Positions 1-9,028 of a stretch of 49,629 nt of DNA are shown here, piece by piece (position 1 is the first letter of the stretch; the number at the start of each line of letters is the position of its first letter). The translations under genes were made by a program, and so were the position numbers. The notes under the pieces are model-generated. The model saw only the letters and a list, made by a program, of their open reading frames with translations. It did not search any database and was not told the origin of the DNA. Origin of the DNA: a bacterium (GTDB lineage Bacteria; Omnitrophota; Gorgyraeia; Zapsychrales; Zapsychraceae); NCBI GenBank assembly GCA_030429765.1, contig JAUIER010000023.1:1-49629 (forward strand). Direction: 5' to 3'.

Positions 1-2907
1 GCGCATCTCGCCTCGTTTACCTTCTTGAGCCGTCGCGATTTGTCCCTGCGCAATTCGGGCCGCCTCTTCAGACGAAATCTTACCATCTGCATAGCCGGGA
101 TATTCCAAGTCCTCGCGTACCGTGGGGATATTGGCTTCCATGCCGCCAATCCAGTGCACCGTGAAGGCTTGAAATAATAATTCCTTCTGCTCCGGTGTCA
201 AACCGGCAACCCGCATACGCTGACGATCTTTGATTTTCAATAATTGATCCTGAACCTCCAGTAATCGGACTGGTATAACATCATCTGATGTTCCAGCATT
301 ACGGAAATAGCCTTTCTTGATCAACTCGTCGATTTGACTGTCAGATAAATTAGTGAAGACCTGTAATTCGTCTCGGGCGATAATTCGTCCGGGTAAGTTT
401 ACGGCCTTGAGTACATCCCCTTCATAGTTGGCCATGAACGGAAAGCCCATATGCATTTGGGTAAAGTTTGGCGCGATCCAGTCCTTCACACCATACATCT
501 GCTGAACCACATCTGCGATGTAATCCCATCGCCCGGTGTTGAAACCGGCGAAGTTTTCGCCCAACGCCGCGCGAATCCCTTCGATCTCATACACTTCCTG
601 GATCTGTTCGATCAACACGGTTGTCTTAACTGTACCGCGTCGAAGGCCTAGTTCATCTTCGACGGCATTGATCACCTTCTTCAGCCATGCCGCTTCGGCC
701 GCTGTCTGGAGTTTAGGTGAATAAAGCTTAATGCTTGATCCCTGTCGACCCAAAGTCTGATAGACATTGGTCACATAAAAAACAATATCAGCAATCGTGG
801 CTGACACACCTTCGAGCTGTCCTTGTGAATTCAAGAACTTAAATTCGCGGGATTTCAAATGCGGACCGCGGTGACGGAACATCCGTTTGGTATCGACCTC
901 AAGTAACGCCCGTCGCCAGTCAAAACTTTCATCGTAGTAACCTTTGGCCACCATCTTCTTGAACGAACTTTCAGCGGCTTGCCAGAACAAATCGTGATAC
1001 GGATTATCTTCATTGTCCAGCGCGTCAAATGCAATGGCAATGGCCTGGATGTTATCCAGCGACATCGTGAATTTTGAACCCAGCGCGTCTTCACCGTCGA
1101 ACATCATCGTTTTGGCACCGGATAACAATTGATAGGCAATTGTCCCGAAATCCTTCTTGAGATTACTGGCCAGAAAATCATCTAATTCAATGCCTTTGTT
1201 TGGATCGAATTGCGGTGTCGGTTTGATCGTCGCCGGTCCGGTTAATTCACTGCGGCGGTCCAAGTAGTCTTCTTCAACGGGAGACGTGCGGAAATTTCCC
1301 GACCAGGCATCCTTCCACTGAATATCCGTTCCCTGAATATAATCCTCCGGATCAGGATAGGATAATTTTTCTCCCGTTCGCGCCCGTTCCAACCGCGAGC
1401 GGTTTCGCTCCATCATCAATTCATTGAGCGACTCGGTTAAACCCGCGACCCGCTGCAAAATCTGTAATGATCGATCGTTAACGATATATCCATGGGTATC
1501 TCTGAGACTGACACTTCCGGCTTGTTTGGCCGCCGGATTGGCACCAATGTAGAGATCCACCGGCTTAGCCGATAATTGCGCGGCATCGGCGAGAACTTGC
1601 CGGGCAGCGCTTCCTCGTTGAGCCACCTCGATGTCACTGACCAAACTTTGCTGTACGATACCTTCGATAATAGTCTGATTGGCCCCATTGTTTTCATACA
1701 GATCAACATTCAGCATGGCCAAATCTGTATCTTCCGCGATGGACTTCGCGCCTTCAATAATTTCAGGTGAGGCGAATCGAATACTTCGCGCGTCATAGGT
1801 TTCCGCTAACACGGCCCGGTCGATTTGCTCAAATCCGGCCCCGCCCGAAAAATATTGACGCGGCATCACCTTTTGAGTGGCCGGATCGTACTCTTCCTTA
1901 ATATAGTTGTAAACTCCCAGCTTGAAGGCCTTGAGATACTGATCGTAAATTTTCTGCTTAATAGCCGGATCATCCACATCGACCCCGGCAATCTTGTTTT
2001 GATTGACGTACACCTGACCCAATAGTGTTTCTTTGAGATTATTCTTAAACCATGTCGCCAGAATCATCGAATGAAAGACCTGACGAAGATTAGCGAAGGT
2101 CTCACCTTCATTGACTTCCTTCTCAATTTCAGGAATCAGCACGTCACGGATGATATCTGATACCAACGCCCCCTTGGCCCTGTCTTCGGGACCGACTTGA
2201 CGTTCGCCATGGGCGGACCGGCCGATCGATTCCTGCAACGCCAGATAATCCTGGGCCAACATGACCTTCAATTTACTGTTCACAACAAACGCTCGGCCTT
2301 CATGTTCATAGACCGCGGCCCGTTCAGGGACAATCCAAATTTTGTTAAAAGTATCGACGGGAATATCTGTGGTCCCAAATCGCTCGTATGCTTTTTCATG
2401 GACGCGCTTCCAGAATTTCTTTCCGAGTTCATCTTCGGGATACATGAGAGAGGCGGTAAGCTGTTTGAGCACGTAATCTTGAGCCAGTAGATCACGTCCC
2501 ATTTCAGTCATACCGAATGAATCTGTAATGATCTGATCTTTTTCGTATGGAGAAAGGTTGACCCAAAGATCAGATGAAGGCGTCGTTAATGTCGCCAAAA
2601 AATACTTGATGAGCCGGTCCGATTCCGCGCGCAATTGTGCCTCGTCCGGAGAGGTGTCCCCTTTGTGGACAAAGAAGGTGAAATTCAGTGGATTCTCGGG
2701 ATTGACCTGAATCCCCTTGAGAATCGTAGGCATAAAAATAGGTGTCTGGGAAACCATGACACCTGGTGCGGGTAAGTTCAGTACCTTCGGTAAGACCTGG
2801 GCACTGACATTCGGTGGCAAAACCGATGTAAATATAAATGTAAATGCGATAAATCCTGAGATGATCCTTTGACAGATTGTTGGCTCTTTGCGCGTAAAAC
2901 GTTTCAT
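1..2907 (-). CDS. Exported malate synthase-fold protein (3' part outside window)
   Basis: The frame is open from the ATG at 2907 to the left edge, giving 969 residues with no stop; GGAGG lies about 10 bases before the start. Residues 1-38 form a signal peptide (basic start, FIAFTFIFTSVLPP, likely cleavage after VSA). Residues about 55-370 match a region I recall from many Omnitrophota hypothetical proteins (for example WVNLSPYEK, TEMGRDLLAQDY, KKFWKRV). From about residue 460 it follows the malate synthase A fold: LDRRSELTGP, then FDGEDALGS (about 600), RHRGPH (about 680), VLIEQI (about 763), GRWDY (about 795) and GGMEANIP (about 920). The conserved Arg, and the Glu and Asp that bind Mg in known malate synthases, are present. 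About 80 extra residues precede GGMEANIP. An exported malate synthase is odd; substrate and activity are unknown. It could itself be a giant gene, since its end is not seen. Confidence 0.8.
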   Translation of the reverse strand, partial: MKRFTRKEPTICQRIISGFIAFTFIFTSVLPPNVSAQVLPKVLNLPAPGVMVSQTPIFMPTILKGIQVNPENPLNFTFFVHKGDTSPDEAQLRAESDRLIKYFLATLTTPSSDLWVNLSPYEKDQIITDSFGMTEMGRDLLAQDYVLKQLTASLMYPEDELGKKFWKRVHEKAYERFGTTDIPVDTFNKIWIVPERAAVYEHEGRAFVVNSKLKVMLAQDYLALQESIGRSAHGERQVGPEDRAKGALVSDIIRDVLIPEIEKEVNEGETFANLRQVFHSMILATWFKNNLKETLLGQVYVNQNKIAGVDVDDPAIKQKIYDQYLKAFKLGVYNYIKEEYDPATQKVMPRQYFSGGAGFEQIDRAVLAETYDARSIRFASPEIIEGAKSIAEDTDLAMLNVDLYENNGANQTIIEGIVQQSLVSDIEVAQRGSAARQVLADAAQLSAKPVDLYIGANPAAKQAGSVSLRDTHGYIVNDRSLQILQRVAGLTESLNELMMERNRSRLERARTGEKLSYPDPEDYIQGTDIQWKDAWSGNFRTSPVEEDYLDRRSELTGPATIKPTPQFDPNKGIELDDFLASNLKKDFGTIAYQLLSGAKTMMFDGEDALGSKFTMSLDNIQAIAIAFDALDNEDNPYHDLFWQAAESSFKKMVAKGYYDESFDWRRALLEVDTKRMFRHRGPHLKSREFKFLNSQGQLEGVSATIADIVFYVTNVYQTLGRQGSSIKLYSPKLQTAAEAAWLKKVINAVEDELGLRRGTVKTTVLIEQIQEVYEIEGIRAALGENFAGFNTGRWDYIADVVQQMYGVKDWIAPNFTQMHMGFPFMANYEGDVLKAVNLPGRIIARDELQVFTNLSDSQIDELIKKGYFRNAGTSDDVIPVRLLEVQDQLLKIKDRQRMRVAGLTPEQKELLFQAFTVHWIGGMEANIPTVREDLEYPGYADGKISSEEAARIAQGQIATAQEGKRGEMR

Positions 2908-2945
2908 GATTCTTCCCCTCCATATTAGGACAATTTGCGAATCAG

Positions 2946-2974
2946 ATTATATTCCACAAAATGTATATACAAAA
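2946..2974 (-). promoter_or_regulatory. Proximal promoter candidate for exported malate synthase-like gene
   Basis: On the minus strand TTTTGT, a 17-base spacer and a perfect TATAAT (2951-2946) stand about 40 bases before the ATG at 2907. The -10 is ideal and the -35 weak. It could be an alternative to the stronger-looking promoter at 3117-3145. Confidence 0.4.
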
Positions 2975-3116
2975 TCGCCGACGAGAAAATGACATGCAAA
3001 TGCGGTTCATCGCCTGCGGATGTTGAAAGTTTACACACTAAAGTTATGTTGGAATTTTACTTCTCTGAAGATTGGGGAATTTGATATGAAACTTCTCTAT
3101 ATTTAATAGATAATTA

Positions 3117-3145
3117 AGTATATTACAAACCACTGAATCTGTCAA
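3117..3145 (-). promoter_or_regulatory. Distal sigma-70-type promoter for exported malate synthase-like gene
   Basis: The minus strand reads TTGACA (3145-3140), 17 bases, TATACT (3122-3117): a consensus -35 and a near-consensus -10. Transcription would start near 3110 and leave a leader of about 200 bases before the ATG at 2907. Confidence 0.55.
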
Positions 3146-3150
3146 AAAGT

Positions 3151-3199
3151 ATTTAGTCCCAGGGGCTTTACGGCCAAATCGACGTTTTTTGCGATCTGC
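3151..3199 (-). promoter_or_regulatory. GEMM (c-di-GMP-I riboswitch)-like sequence, tentative
   Basis: The minus strand contains GTAAAGCCCCTGGGACTAAA preceded by CGCAAA and a short AAA/TTT stem. This recalls the GEMM core, in which a GGCAAAC strand and a small hairpin precede GACGCAAAGCC and a GGxCTAA end. The match is imperfect, and the best promoter (3117-3145) lies downstream of the element, so it would be transcribed only from a start further upstream. Confidence 0.2.
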
Positions 3200-3211
3200 C
3201 GGAATTTCGTA

Positions 3212-3240
3212 TTGCATTAACAAAAAGAGCGTGATATACT
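3212..3240 (+). promoter_or_regulatory. Promoter of tRNA-Pro
   Basis: TTGCAT (3212-3217), a 17-base spacer and TATACT (3235-3240) lie 45 bases before the tRNA 5' end, a fitting position for a short tRNA leader. Confidence 0.55.
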
Positions 3241-3285
3241 ACGTCAATTCTTGAGGCGAATCGGCCTCAAATCATCATATTTTGT

Positions 3286-3362
3286 CGGGGAGTGGCGCAG
3301 CTGGCTAGCGTACGTGCTTTGGGAGCATGGGGTCGCGGGTTCGAATCCCGCCTCCCCGACCA
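3286..3362 (+). tRNA. tRNA-Pro (anticodon TGG)
   Basis: A full cloverleaf can be drawn. The acceptor arm CGGGGAG (3286-3292) pairs with CTCCCCG (3352-3358). The anticodon stem CGTGC/GCATG (one G-T pair) closes the loop TTTGGGA with anticodon TGG at 3320-3322. The T-loop TTCGAAT is closed by GCGGG/CCCGC. The discriminator A at 3359 is followed by an encoded CCA (3360-3362). It reads proline CCN codons, mainly CCA. Confidence 0.97.
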
Positions 3363-3435
3363 TTTTTAGGGCAGTTTCTATGATATTTTCAAAAAATAGA
3401 GCCTGTCCTTTATTTTTGGGTTATAATGAGGCGCT

Positions 3436-6400
3436 ATGCGCAAGAAAATAATATTTATCTTGTTGTGCCTCATAATGTTAGGTACGATTGCCTATTTTTA
3501 TATCAATCGGATCTTCCTGCCGCAGCATGTCAAACACGTCGTTGAACAACGCCTGGCCGAGGCCACCCATCGTACCGCCTTAATAGAGAAGATCCGCTTT
3601 ACCTTCACCAAAGGAATCACGCTGGAGAACGTCATGCTCCGGGATTCCAATGACAATCAGATTTTTTGTCAGATCGATCAAGTCCATCTCAATCCCCTTA
3701 TTGCCCCATTTCTGAAGAATCAGACCATCGTGATCCCGACCATCACCTTTCAGAAACCTGTAATCCGGGTCACCCAGTACACCGATGGATCATTCAATTT
3801 CTCGGATATCAAGAGTGCCAAGCCGTCCGACGCCTCAATGAACCAACGCATATTTGTCAGACGGGTGAAGATCAACGGCGGATCAGTCGACTTTCTGACC
3901 CACAAAACACATCAGGACTTTTCCGAACGTTTTCGAAACATCAACGCATCTCTGGCCCTGTCGCTGGACCGTCATATTGACTACCGTATTGAGGCTGAAA
4001 TCCCCGAACAACAATCGCGTATAGGCCTATCGGGCAAATATCAGCCGGGCGCCGACCACATGACCACACGGATTGAATTGTCACGGATCAATATCCTCAA
4101 ATACCTCCCGCATCTGTATTCATCGTCCCGATGGACAATGTCCTCGGGTCAACTGACCAACGCGGATGTAATCCTGACCGTCAATGGTGCATCGTATCAA
4201 ATCACCGGACAGGCCTTTGCTGAAAATACACGTCTCCATCTGACCAACGGACAGACGTTACAAAGCGATATGCGTATGCTCAACTCTACCGTTACCATCC
4301 GGGATGGCCGAACCGAAATCAACGGTGAACTTCGCATGCCCAACGCGCTGCTGGAAGTTTCAACAACCCAGACTATTCGTGGAGATCTACAGGCCCAGAT
4401 TGACGAGTCTCATTGGTCGAATAGTGAGTGGACCATCAAAGGTAATATGAATCTCAACAACGCCTCGACAGATATCTCCGGGCAGTCACTGGCCCGGGCC
4501 CATATCGCGTCGCATGATATGACACTTACCTCCACCGGCGACAAGTTTTTTGGTCATGCTAATTTGAATCTCCGGGACGCCCAAATCCAGCTGTCGGATA
4601 AACGGCACTTTTCCGGAAACCTGGCGACCAAGAACACTTCCCTCCAATATGAAAATAAAAACTGGCAGATTAAAAGCCAGATCGACTTTAAAAAGCATCA
4701 GCTCAAATGGGACAACTACACACTGGCCGCGGACAAGGCCCACACAACCGGATTCAGTTATCGCTCACTCGAGGACAAACTCGAGATCGGCCTGCCCCTT
4801 GAGCTCAATTCGGCCGTGGTCACCCGCGCACAGGGAGGAAAATTTCAGGGATCCCCTGATATCAATCTAAGGCTTTCCCGTCCAATGGAAACTGATTCTC
4901 CCTGGACGGTGAACGGTCAAGTTGTGTTGAGCAACGGCTTGATCATGGGGCTTCCCCAAATCCAAACCGCGAGCAATTTGAAAGGAACGATCGACGTTTC
5001 TAACGATCAGCTTTCCACGGACGAATTAACATTCAACACGGAAAACACCAACATCGGATTATCTGGAAATGTTTCTCTAAGGGCCGCTGCACCGTCAGAA
5101 ATTCGGCTGGAGACTGCCAGTATCGAAATAGAACGCATCCGTAAGTTTCTACCCAAGACGCTGAAACGATATCCCTTTCAACTCAACGGCCGTACTGGAC
5201 TCAGTCTGTTGTATACCGGAGATCTCAACGATCTTTCCGCCGGATCGATAACGGTAAACGCCAATCTTAAAGAAGTCGATTTAAATTCTGAAAAGTTTCC
5301 CCATCCCGTTACCAAGATCAACGGACATATCAATTACCGCTCCAACAAAGTCATCTGGAACCATTTGCGCGGACGGTATCGGGATACCCCCTTTGAACTC
5401 AATGGCGAACTCAATGATTTTTCCCGTCCACGTATCACCACCACCGCCAGCGGACAAAACTTTGATGTCGTCAGTGAGATTGAATTGTTTCACAACATCA
5501 TCCGTCTGCCGATTCTCGATGTGAAGTACAACAACAGCACCTTCAGCGGAGATGCCGATATTTATTTATATGAAAGTGTTCCTCCGGACTTTCAGATCAA
5601 GGGTAAATCCAATGTTACCCTGTCCGATGCAGTAACTCTCCTGCCCAAATGGCATGACCGCTTGTTCGCGATGAATCCACGGGGACAGTTAAACGGGGAT
5701 GTCTTCTTCAAGGGAAAAACCGACGACTGGCTCAACTGGAGCCTGTCATTTGAGGGAAGATCCGAATCCTTGACGATATATAACCACAATCTGTCGAATA
5801 TCAAATTAAAATATCTGCAGCGGGACGGCAACATCAGCAAATTCGATGTCACAGCTGAGACCTATGGGGGAAAGATGAACTTCGCCTCGAGCGCCAATCT
5901 TGAATCGCGGGACACGCCGTTTGAAGCTGACTTGGGCTTGTTCCGCATTAATCTCGCCGACGTCGTGGCCAAGCAGAATCTTAAAGCCAAAAATCTGTCG
6001 GGGGCCCTGACCTTCAATCTCGATATCGGCGGATATCTTAAAGATAAGTCGAGTTGGAACGGCGCCGGAAATTTTGAAATCCGCGACGGTTACATCTGGC
6101 GCCTGAAGATTCTTGAAGGTCTATCAAGCTTTCTGCTGATTCCGGAATTCAAAAATACCATTTACACCGAAGCCAGCGGACAATTCTCCATCGGTGAACA
6201 AAAGATCCGAAGCAACGATCTAATCCTGGAAAGTCAGACAATGAAATTGATCGGACAGGGCTGGATAGGTTTCGACAGGACGATCTACTTTGATGTCACA
6301 CCCAAACTGAGCGAGATCGCGATGATTGAGTCCGACTCCATGAAAAAATGGACATCGGCGTTTCTATCGTCCAATATTAAATTGGTGCGGGTCACCGGCA

Positions 6401-6513
6401 GTCTCGACACGCCGACCTATAAGGCCCATGCGGCCTCTCCCCTCAAAATTCTTAAGGGTACAACGGGTGTAATCAAAGAAGGGATCGGCGGAATCCTGGG
6501 TGAGTTGTTCTAA
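3436..6513 (+). CDS. AsmA-family large envelope protein
   Basis: The protein has 1,025 residues with an N-terminal membrane anchor (about residues 5-24) followed by a long, beta-strand-rich body with the alternating hydrophobic pattern of the AsmA/TamB/YhdP superfamily. The stretch beginning IEKIRFTFTKGITLENVML is typical of the AsmA N-terminus. The last 250 residues resemble the AsmA C-terminal domain (GNFEIRDGYIWRLKILEG, then FSIGEQKIRSNDLILES). Members are anchored in the inner membrane, span the periplasm and are linked to lipid transport to the outer membrane; that role is inferred here. A TATAAT ends 8 bases before the ATG and the Shine-Dalgarno is weak, so the mRNA may be nearly leaderless. 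The stop overlaps the convergent rdgB stop by 4 bases. Confidence 0.85.
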   Translation: MRKKIIFILLCLIMLGTIAYFYINRIFLPQHVKHVVEQRLAEATHRTALIEKIRFTFTKGITLENVMLRDSNDNQIFCQIDQVHLNPLIAPFLKNQTIVIPTITFQKPVIRVTQYTDGSFNFSDIKSAKPSDASMNQRIFVRRVKINGGSVDFLTHKTHQDFSERFRNINASLALSLDRHIDYRIEAEIPEQQSRIGLSGKYQPGADHMTTRIELSRINILKYLPHLYSSSRWTMSSGQLTNADVILTVNGASYQITGQAFAENTRLHLTNGQTLQSDMRMLNSTVTIRDGRTEINGELRMPNALLEVSTTQTIRGDLQAQIDESHWSNSEWTIKGNMNLNNASTDISGQSLARAHIASHDMTLTSTGDKFFGHANLNLRDAQIQLSDKRHFSGNLATKNTSLQYENKNWQIKSQIDFKKHQLKWDNYTLAADKAHTTGFSYRSLEDKLEIGLPLELNSAVVTRAQGGKFQGSPDINLRLSRPMETDSPWTVNGQVVLSNGLIMGLPQIQTASNLKGTIDVSNDQLSTDELTFNTENTNIGLSGNVSLRAAAPSEIRLETASIEIERIRKFLPKTLKRYPFQLNGRTGLSLLYTGDLNDLSAGSITVNANLKEVDLNSEKFPHPVTKINGHINYRSNKVIWNHLRGRYRDTPFELNGELNDFSRPRITTTASGQNFDVVSEIELFHNIIRLPILDVKYNNSTFSGDADIYLYESVPPDFQIKGKSNVTLSDAVTLLPKWHDRLFAMNPRGQLNGDVFFKGKTDDWLNWSLSFEGRSESLTIYNHNLSNIKLKYLQRDGNISKFDVTAETYGGKMNFASSANLESRDTPFEADLGLFRINLADVVAKQNLKAKNLSGALTFNLDIGGYLKDKSSWNGAGNFEIRDGYIWRLKILEGLSSFLLIPEFKNTIYTEASGQFSIGEQKIRSNDLILESQTMKLIGQGWIGFDRTIYFDVTPKLSEIAMIESDSMKKWTSAFLSSNIKLVRVTGSLDTPTYKAHAASPLKILKGTTGVIKEGIGGILGELF

Positions 6514-7109
6514 TCCTTATAGTATTCAGCCAACTTTTGTTTGACCTGGGCCAATGCCTTGGACCGATGGCTGATTCGGGCCTTGATCGACGGGTCCAAT
6601 TCCCCAAATGTCTTGCCGTATTCAGGGATAATAAAATACGGATCGTACCCAAACCCATTGGTTCCGCGGGCCTCGGTCGCAATCTCCCCGCGACAATCAC
6701 CTTCGACAACGGCAATGGTTTGGCCGTCCTTGACCAACGCGATACAACTGCGATACCGCGCGCCGCGCCGCTCGGGTTCAACCCCTTCAAGTTCGCTCAA
6801 CAATTTTTCATTATTTCGCTCGTCGGTGGCGCCTTCCCCGCTATACCGGGCCGAGTAAATGCCCGGTGCATTGTCGAGAGCCTCAACTTCCAGGCCTGAA
6901 TCCTCTCCCATCGTAAGCTTCTGGGTGTACGCGGCGATGGTCACGGCCTTTTTTAGGGCGTTGGCCTCAAACGTATCTCCGTCTTCAATTACCTCAGGCG
7001 CGTCCGGATAATCCGCCAACGATGTGACATTGACATTGAGATCAGCTAATAATCCGCGTATTTCGCGAAGTTTTCCCTGATTTGTTGTCGCGACCACTAA
7101 TTCTTTCAT
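6510..7109 (-). CDS. rdgB: XTP/dITP diphosphatase (RdgB/HAM1 family)
   Basis: This 199-residue house-cleaning enzyme would hydrolyse dITP, XTP and other non-canonical purine nucleotides to monophosphates. Family motifs are visible: [13 protein letters not shown] at the N-terminus (nucleotide contact), [12 protein letters not shown], the [10 protein letters not shown] stretch and ISHRSKAL near the C-terminus. I start it at 7109: the ATG overlaps the rph stop as ATGA and GGAGG lies 4 bases before it; a longer reading from 7124 would lie upstream of that site. It is the last gene of the minus-strand run and is translationally coupled to rph, a pairing common in bacteria. Confidence 0.95.
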   Translation of the reverse strand: MKELVVATTNQGKLREIRGLLADLNVNVTSLADYPDAPEVIEDGDTFEANALKKAVTIAAYTQKLTMGEDSGLEVEALDNAPGIYSARYSGEGATDERNNEKLLSELEGVEPERRGARYRSCIALVKDGQTIAVVEGDCRGEIATEARGTNGFGYDPYFIIPEYGKTFGELDPSIKARISHRSKALAQVKQKLAEYYKD

Positions 7110-7822
7110 GCGGCCTCCAGGCATTGCTGTTGAATCTTAGTCAATTCACGGATTCCTTTATCTGCGATTTCAAGAAGTCCGTCCATCTGTGCCTTGGAAA
7201 ACGCCTTGCCCTCCGCCGTCCCCTGAACTTCGACAAAATCTCCTGAACCCAACATCACCACATTCATATCCATTTCCGCCCGCGAATCTTCGCGGTAATT
7301 CAAATCAAGAATCAGCGCGCCTTCATAAATCCCGACACTGATAGCCGCAACCGAATCGATCAACGGTATCGACGCGATCAGGTTTTCTGATTTAAGTTTC
7401 TGCAGAGCTAATACGAGGGCCACATAGCCGCCGGTGATTGACGCAGTCCGCGTACCGCCATCGGCCTGAATCACATCGCAGTCTATCTTGACCGTCCGTT
7501 CGCCGAGTTGTTCCATGTCCACCACCGCGCGTAGACTCCTTCCGATCAGCCGCTGAATCTCCAGCGTACGCCCGGCCGTCAGGGCCCTGTCCCGACGGAT
7601 GCGGGTGTTGGTTGAACGCGGCAACATGCCGTACTCGGCAGTCACCCATCCCTTGCCTGAATTCATCAGGAACGGCGGGACCGATTCCTCGACACTTGCC
7701 GTGCAAATTACCTTGGTCGCGCCGAACTCGATCAAACACGATCCTTCGGCATGACAGGTATAGTCTTTGGTTATCTTTACTTCCCGAAGCTGATCATTCG
7801 ACCGGCCGTCATGTCTCGACAT
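7106..7822 (-). CDS. rph: Ribonuclease PH
   Basis: The 238-residue protein is a phosphorolytic 3' exoribonuclease that trims tRNA precursor tails. The typical N-terminal RPDGR-like start ([15 protein letters not shown]), [14 protein letters not shown], the phosphate-binding region with [11 protein letters not shown] and [18 protein letters not shown] are all present, and the length matches the family. AAGGAG precedes the ATG by 5 bases. The stop overlaps rdgB as ATGA and only 15 bases separate it from queF upstream. Confidence 0.96.
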   Translation of the reverse strand: MSRHDGRSNDQLREVKITKDYTCHAEGSCLIEFGATKVICTASVEESVPPFLMNSGKGWVTAEYGMLPRSTNTRIRRDRALTAGRTLEIQRLIGRSLRAVVDMEQLGERTVKIDCDVIQADGGTRTASITGGYVALVLALQKLKSENLIASIPLIDSVAAISVGIYEGALILDLNYREDSRAEMDMNVVMLGSGDFVEVQGTAEGKAFSKAQMDGLLEIADKGIRELTKIQQQCLEAA

Positions 7823-7837
7823 ACAAGCTCCTTTACC

Positions 7838-8233
7838 TTACGATTTATATTCCGCTTCGACCGTGGTCCCGATTCCCCCGCGCGGATTCATAATCACCTT
7901 GATCTTGACCCAATGCGGCTGACAGGCCGCCACAAAATCATCCATCAATTTATTCACCAAATGTTCATGAAAGATACCGACATCCCGATACTCGACGAGA
8001 TACAGCTTAAAAGACTTTAACTCCACACAGGATTTATGCGGACCGTACGAAATCAGAATCGTCGCGAAATCAGGCAGCCCCGTTTTGGGACAGATGCAGG
8101 TAAACTCCGGGATCTCCAAATCGACGGTATACGTCCGGTCACTGTACTTGTTTTCCCAGACCTCAATATCGGGTAATTTTAGATTTCTAATATTCTCCTG
8201 TAAATCTTCATATGAACTTTTTGGTGCTGACAT
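7838..8233 (-). CDS. queF: NADPH-dependent 7-cyano-7-deazaguanine reductase (short, QueF type I)
   Basis: QueF reduces the nitrile preQ0 to the aminomethyl compound preQ1, the last small-molecule step before insertion into tRNA. The 131-residue size and FTCICPKTGLPDFA, with the active-site Cys and Asp, fit the single-domain type. KSCVELKSFKLYL is the conserved substrate region and the protein ends in the usual NPRGGI stretch. I start at the ATG at 8233: GGAG stands 7 bases before it, whereas an in-frame TTG at 8239 nearly touches the GGAG. It sits with queE, queC and queD. Confidence 0.95.
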   Translation of the reverse strand: MSAPKSSYEDLQENIRNLKLPDIEVWENKYSDRTYTVDLEIPEFTCICPKTGLPDFATILISYGPHKSCVELKSFKLYLVEYRDVGIFHEHLVNKLMDDFVAACQPHWVKIKVIMNPRGGIGTTVEAEYKS

Positions 8234-8284
8234 ATTCAATCTCCATGGATTTGTATCGTTTTCATCGAGGACAAACTGAATCTT

Positions 8285-9001
8285 TTATCGGACCTTCATA
8301 ATCTTATGCATCTGCGGCAGAATCCGGACATTCCGCAAATGCTGAGATGCCGCTTCCTCCATCTCCTGGCAAAGGCCCATAACACCTTGCCCCAAATCGA
8401 ATGTGTTGGGTTGCAGGATAAACAGCGTATCGGGATCAACGGCCTGAACCATACGGACGGCTTCGTGAATGTCGGATATGTCTGTGTCCTTGGTGATCAC
8501 AGTCTTGATAAATATTTCCCGTTGATGCTCCCGGGCGACGGCCAGAAATTCTGCGTGCTCCGGCCAGTAGGGCCGACATTGAGTCGAGCTCGGTAATTTA
8601 ATGTCCATCGATATCACATCGACCACATCAATGACCTGACGGAGTTCGGCCGGACATATCCCATTGGTTTCCAGATGCACCGGAATCTTTTGGGACTGGA
8701 GTTTCTCGGCCAATGCCCGCAAAAACTCGGCCTGAAGCAGCGGCTCACCACCCGTCAAACTAACGGAATGACACCCCGGCCACAGGTCGATGATCCTCCC
8801 GTAAACTTCGTCGAGATCCATGGTCTGAAACCGCCGCGTCGTGTCTCCGATTGAATGCGGGGTATCACACCACACACAATGCATATTACACTCAAAAAAG
8901 CGCACAAAGACCTGTTTGACCCCGGCGTACTTTCCTTCACCCTGGATCGATTTAAAGAACTCAATCAGCCTGGCCTGTAATTTAGAATCCGTATCCGTCA
9001 T
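8285..9001 (-). CDS. queE: 7-carboxy-7-deazaguanine synthase (radical SAM)
   Basis: QueE rearranges 6-carboxy-tetrahydropterin to 7-carboxy-7-deazaguanine using a 4Fe-4S cluster and S-adenosylmethionine. The N-terminus has FKSIQGEGKYAG, followed by the cluster motif CNMHCVWC (Cx3Cx2C spacing), DTPHS, and SLTGGEPLLQ (the GGE motif that binds SAM). LETNG and SMDIKLPSS continue the family pattern. Length 238 residues. It lies 27 bases after queC and 51 bases before queF in the same operon. Confidence 0.95.
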   Translation of the reverse strand: MTDTDSKLQARLIEFFKSIQGEGKYAGVKQVFVRFFECNMHCVWCDTPHSIGDTTRRFQTMDLDEVYGRIIDLWPGCHSVSLTGGEPLLQAEFLRALAEKLQSQKIPVHLETNGICPAELRQVIDVVDVISMDIKLPSSTQCRPYWPEHAEFLAVAREHQREIFIKTVITKDTDISDIHEAVRMVQAVDPDTLFILQPNTFDLGQGVMGLCQEMEEAASQHLRNVRILPQMHKIMKVR

Positions 9002-9028
9002 AACTCGTCATCAAACCCTGAAAATGGA

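Larger units (their letters stand above)
2908..3285. other. Intergenic region with divergent promoters
   Basis: This 378-base AT-rich stretch separates the leftward exported protein from the rightward tRNA-Pro and contains no convincing ORF. It holds two candidate minus-strand promoters, one plus-strand promoter for the tRNA, and a small conserved-looking element at 3151-3199. These are listed separately. Confidence 0.7.

Noticed and set aside
2570-2923. Minus-strand ORF of 117 codons at the start of the exported protein
   Set aside because: It is a shifted frame over the signal peptide region; the frame starting at 2907 has the signal peptide, the better start spacing and the conserved domain.
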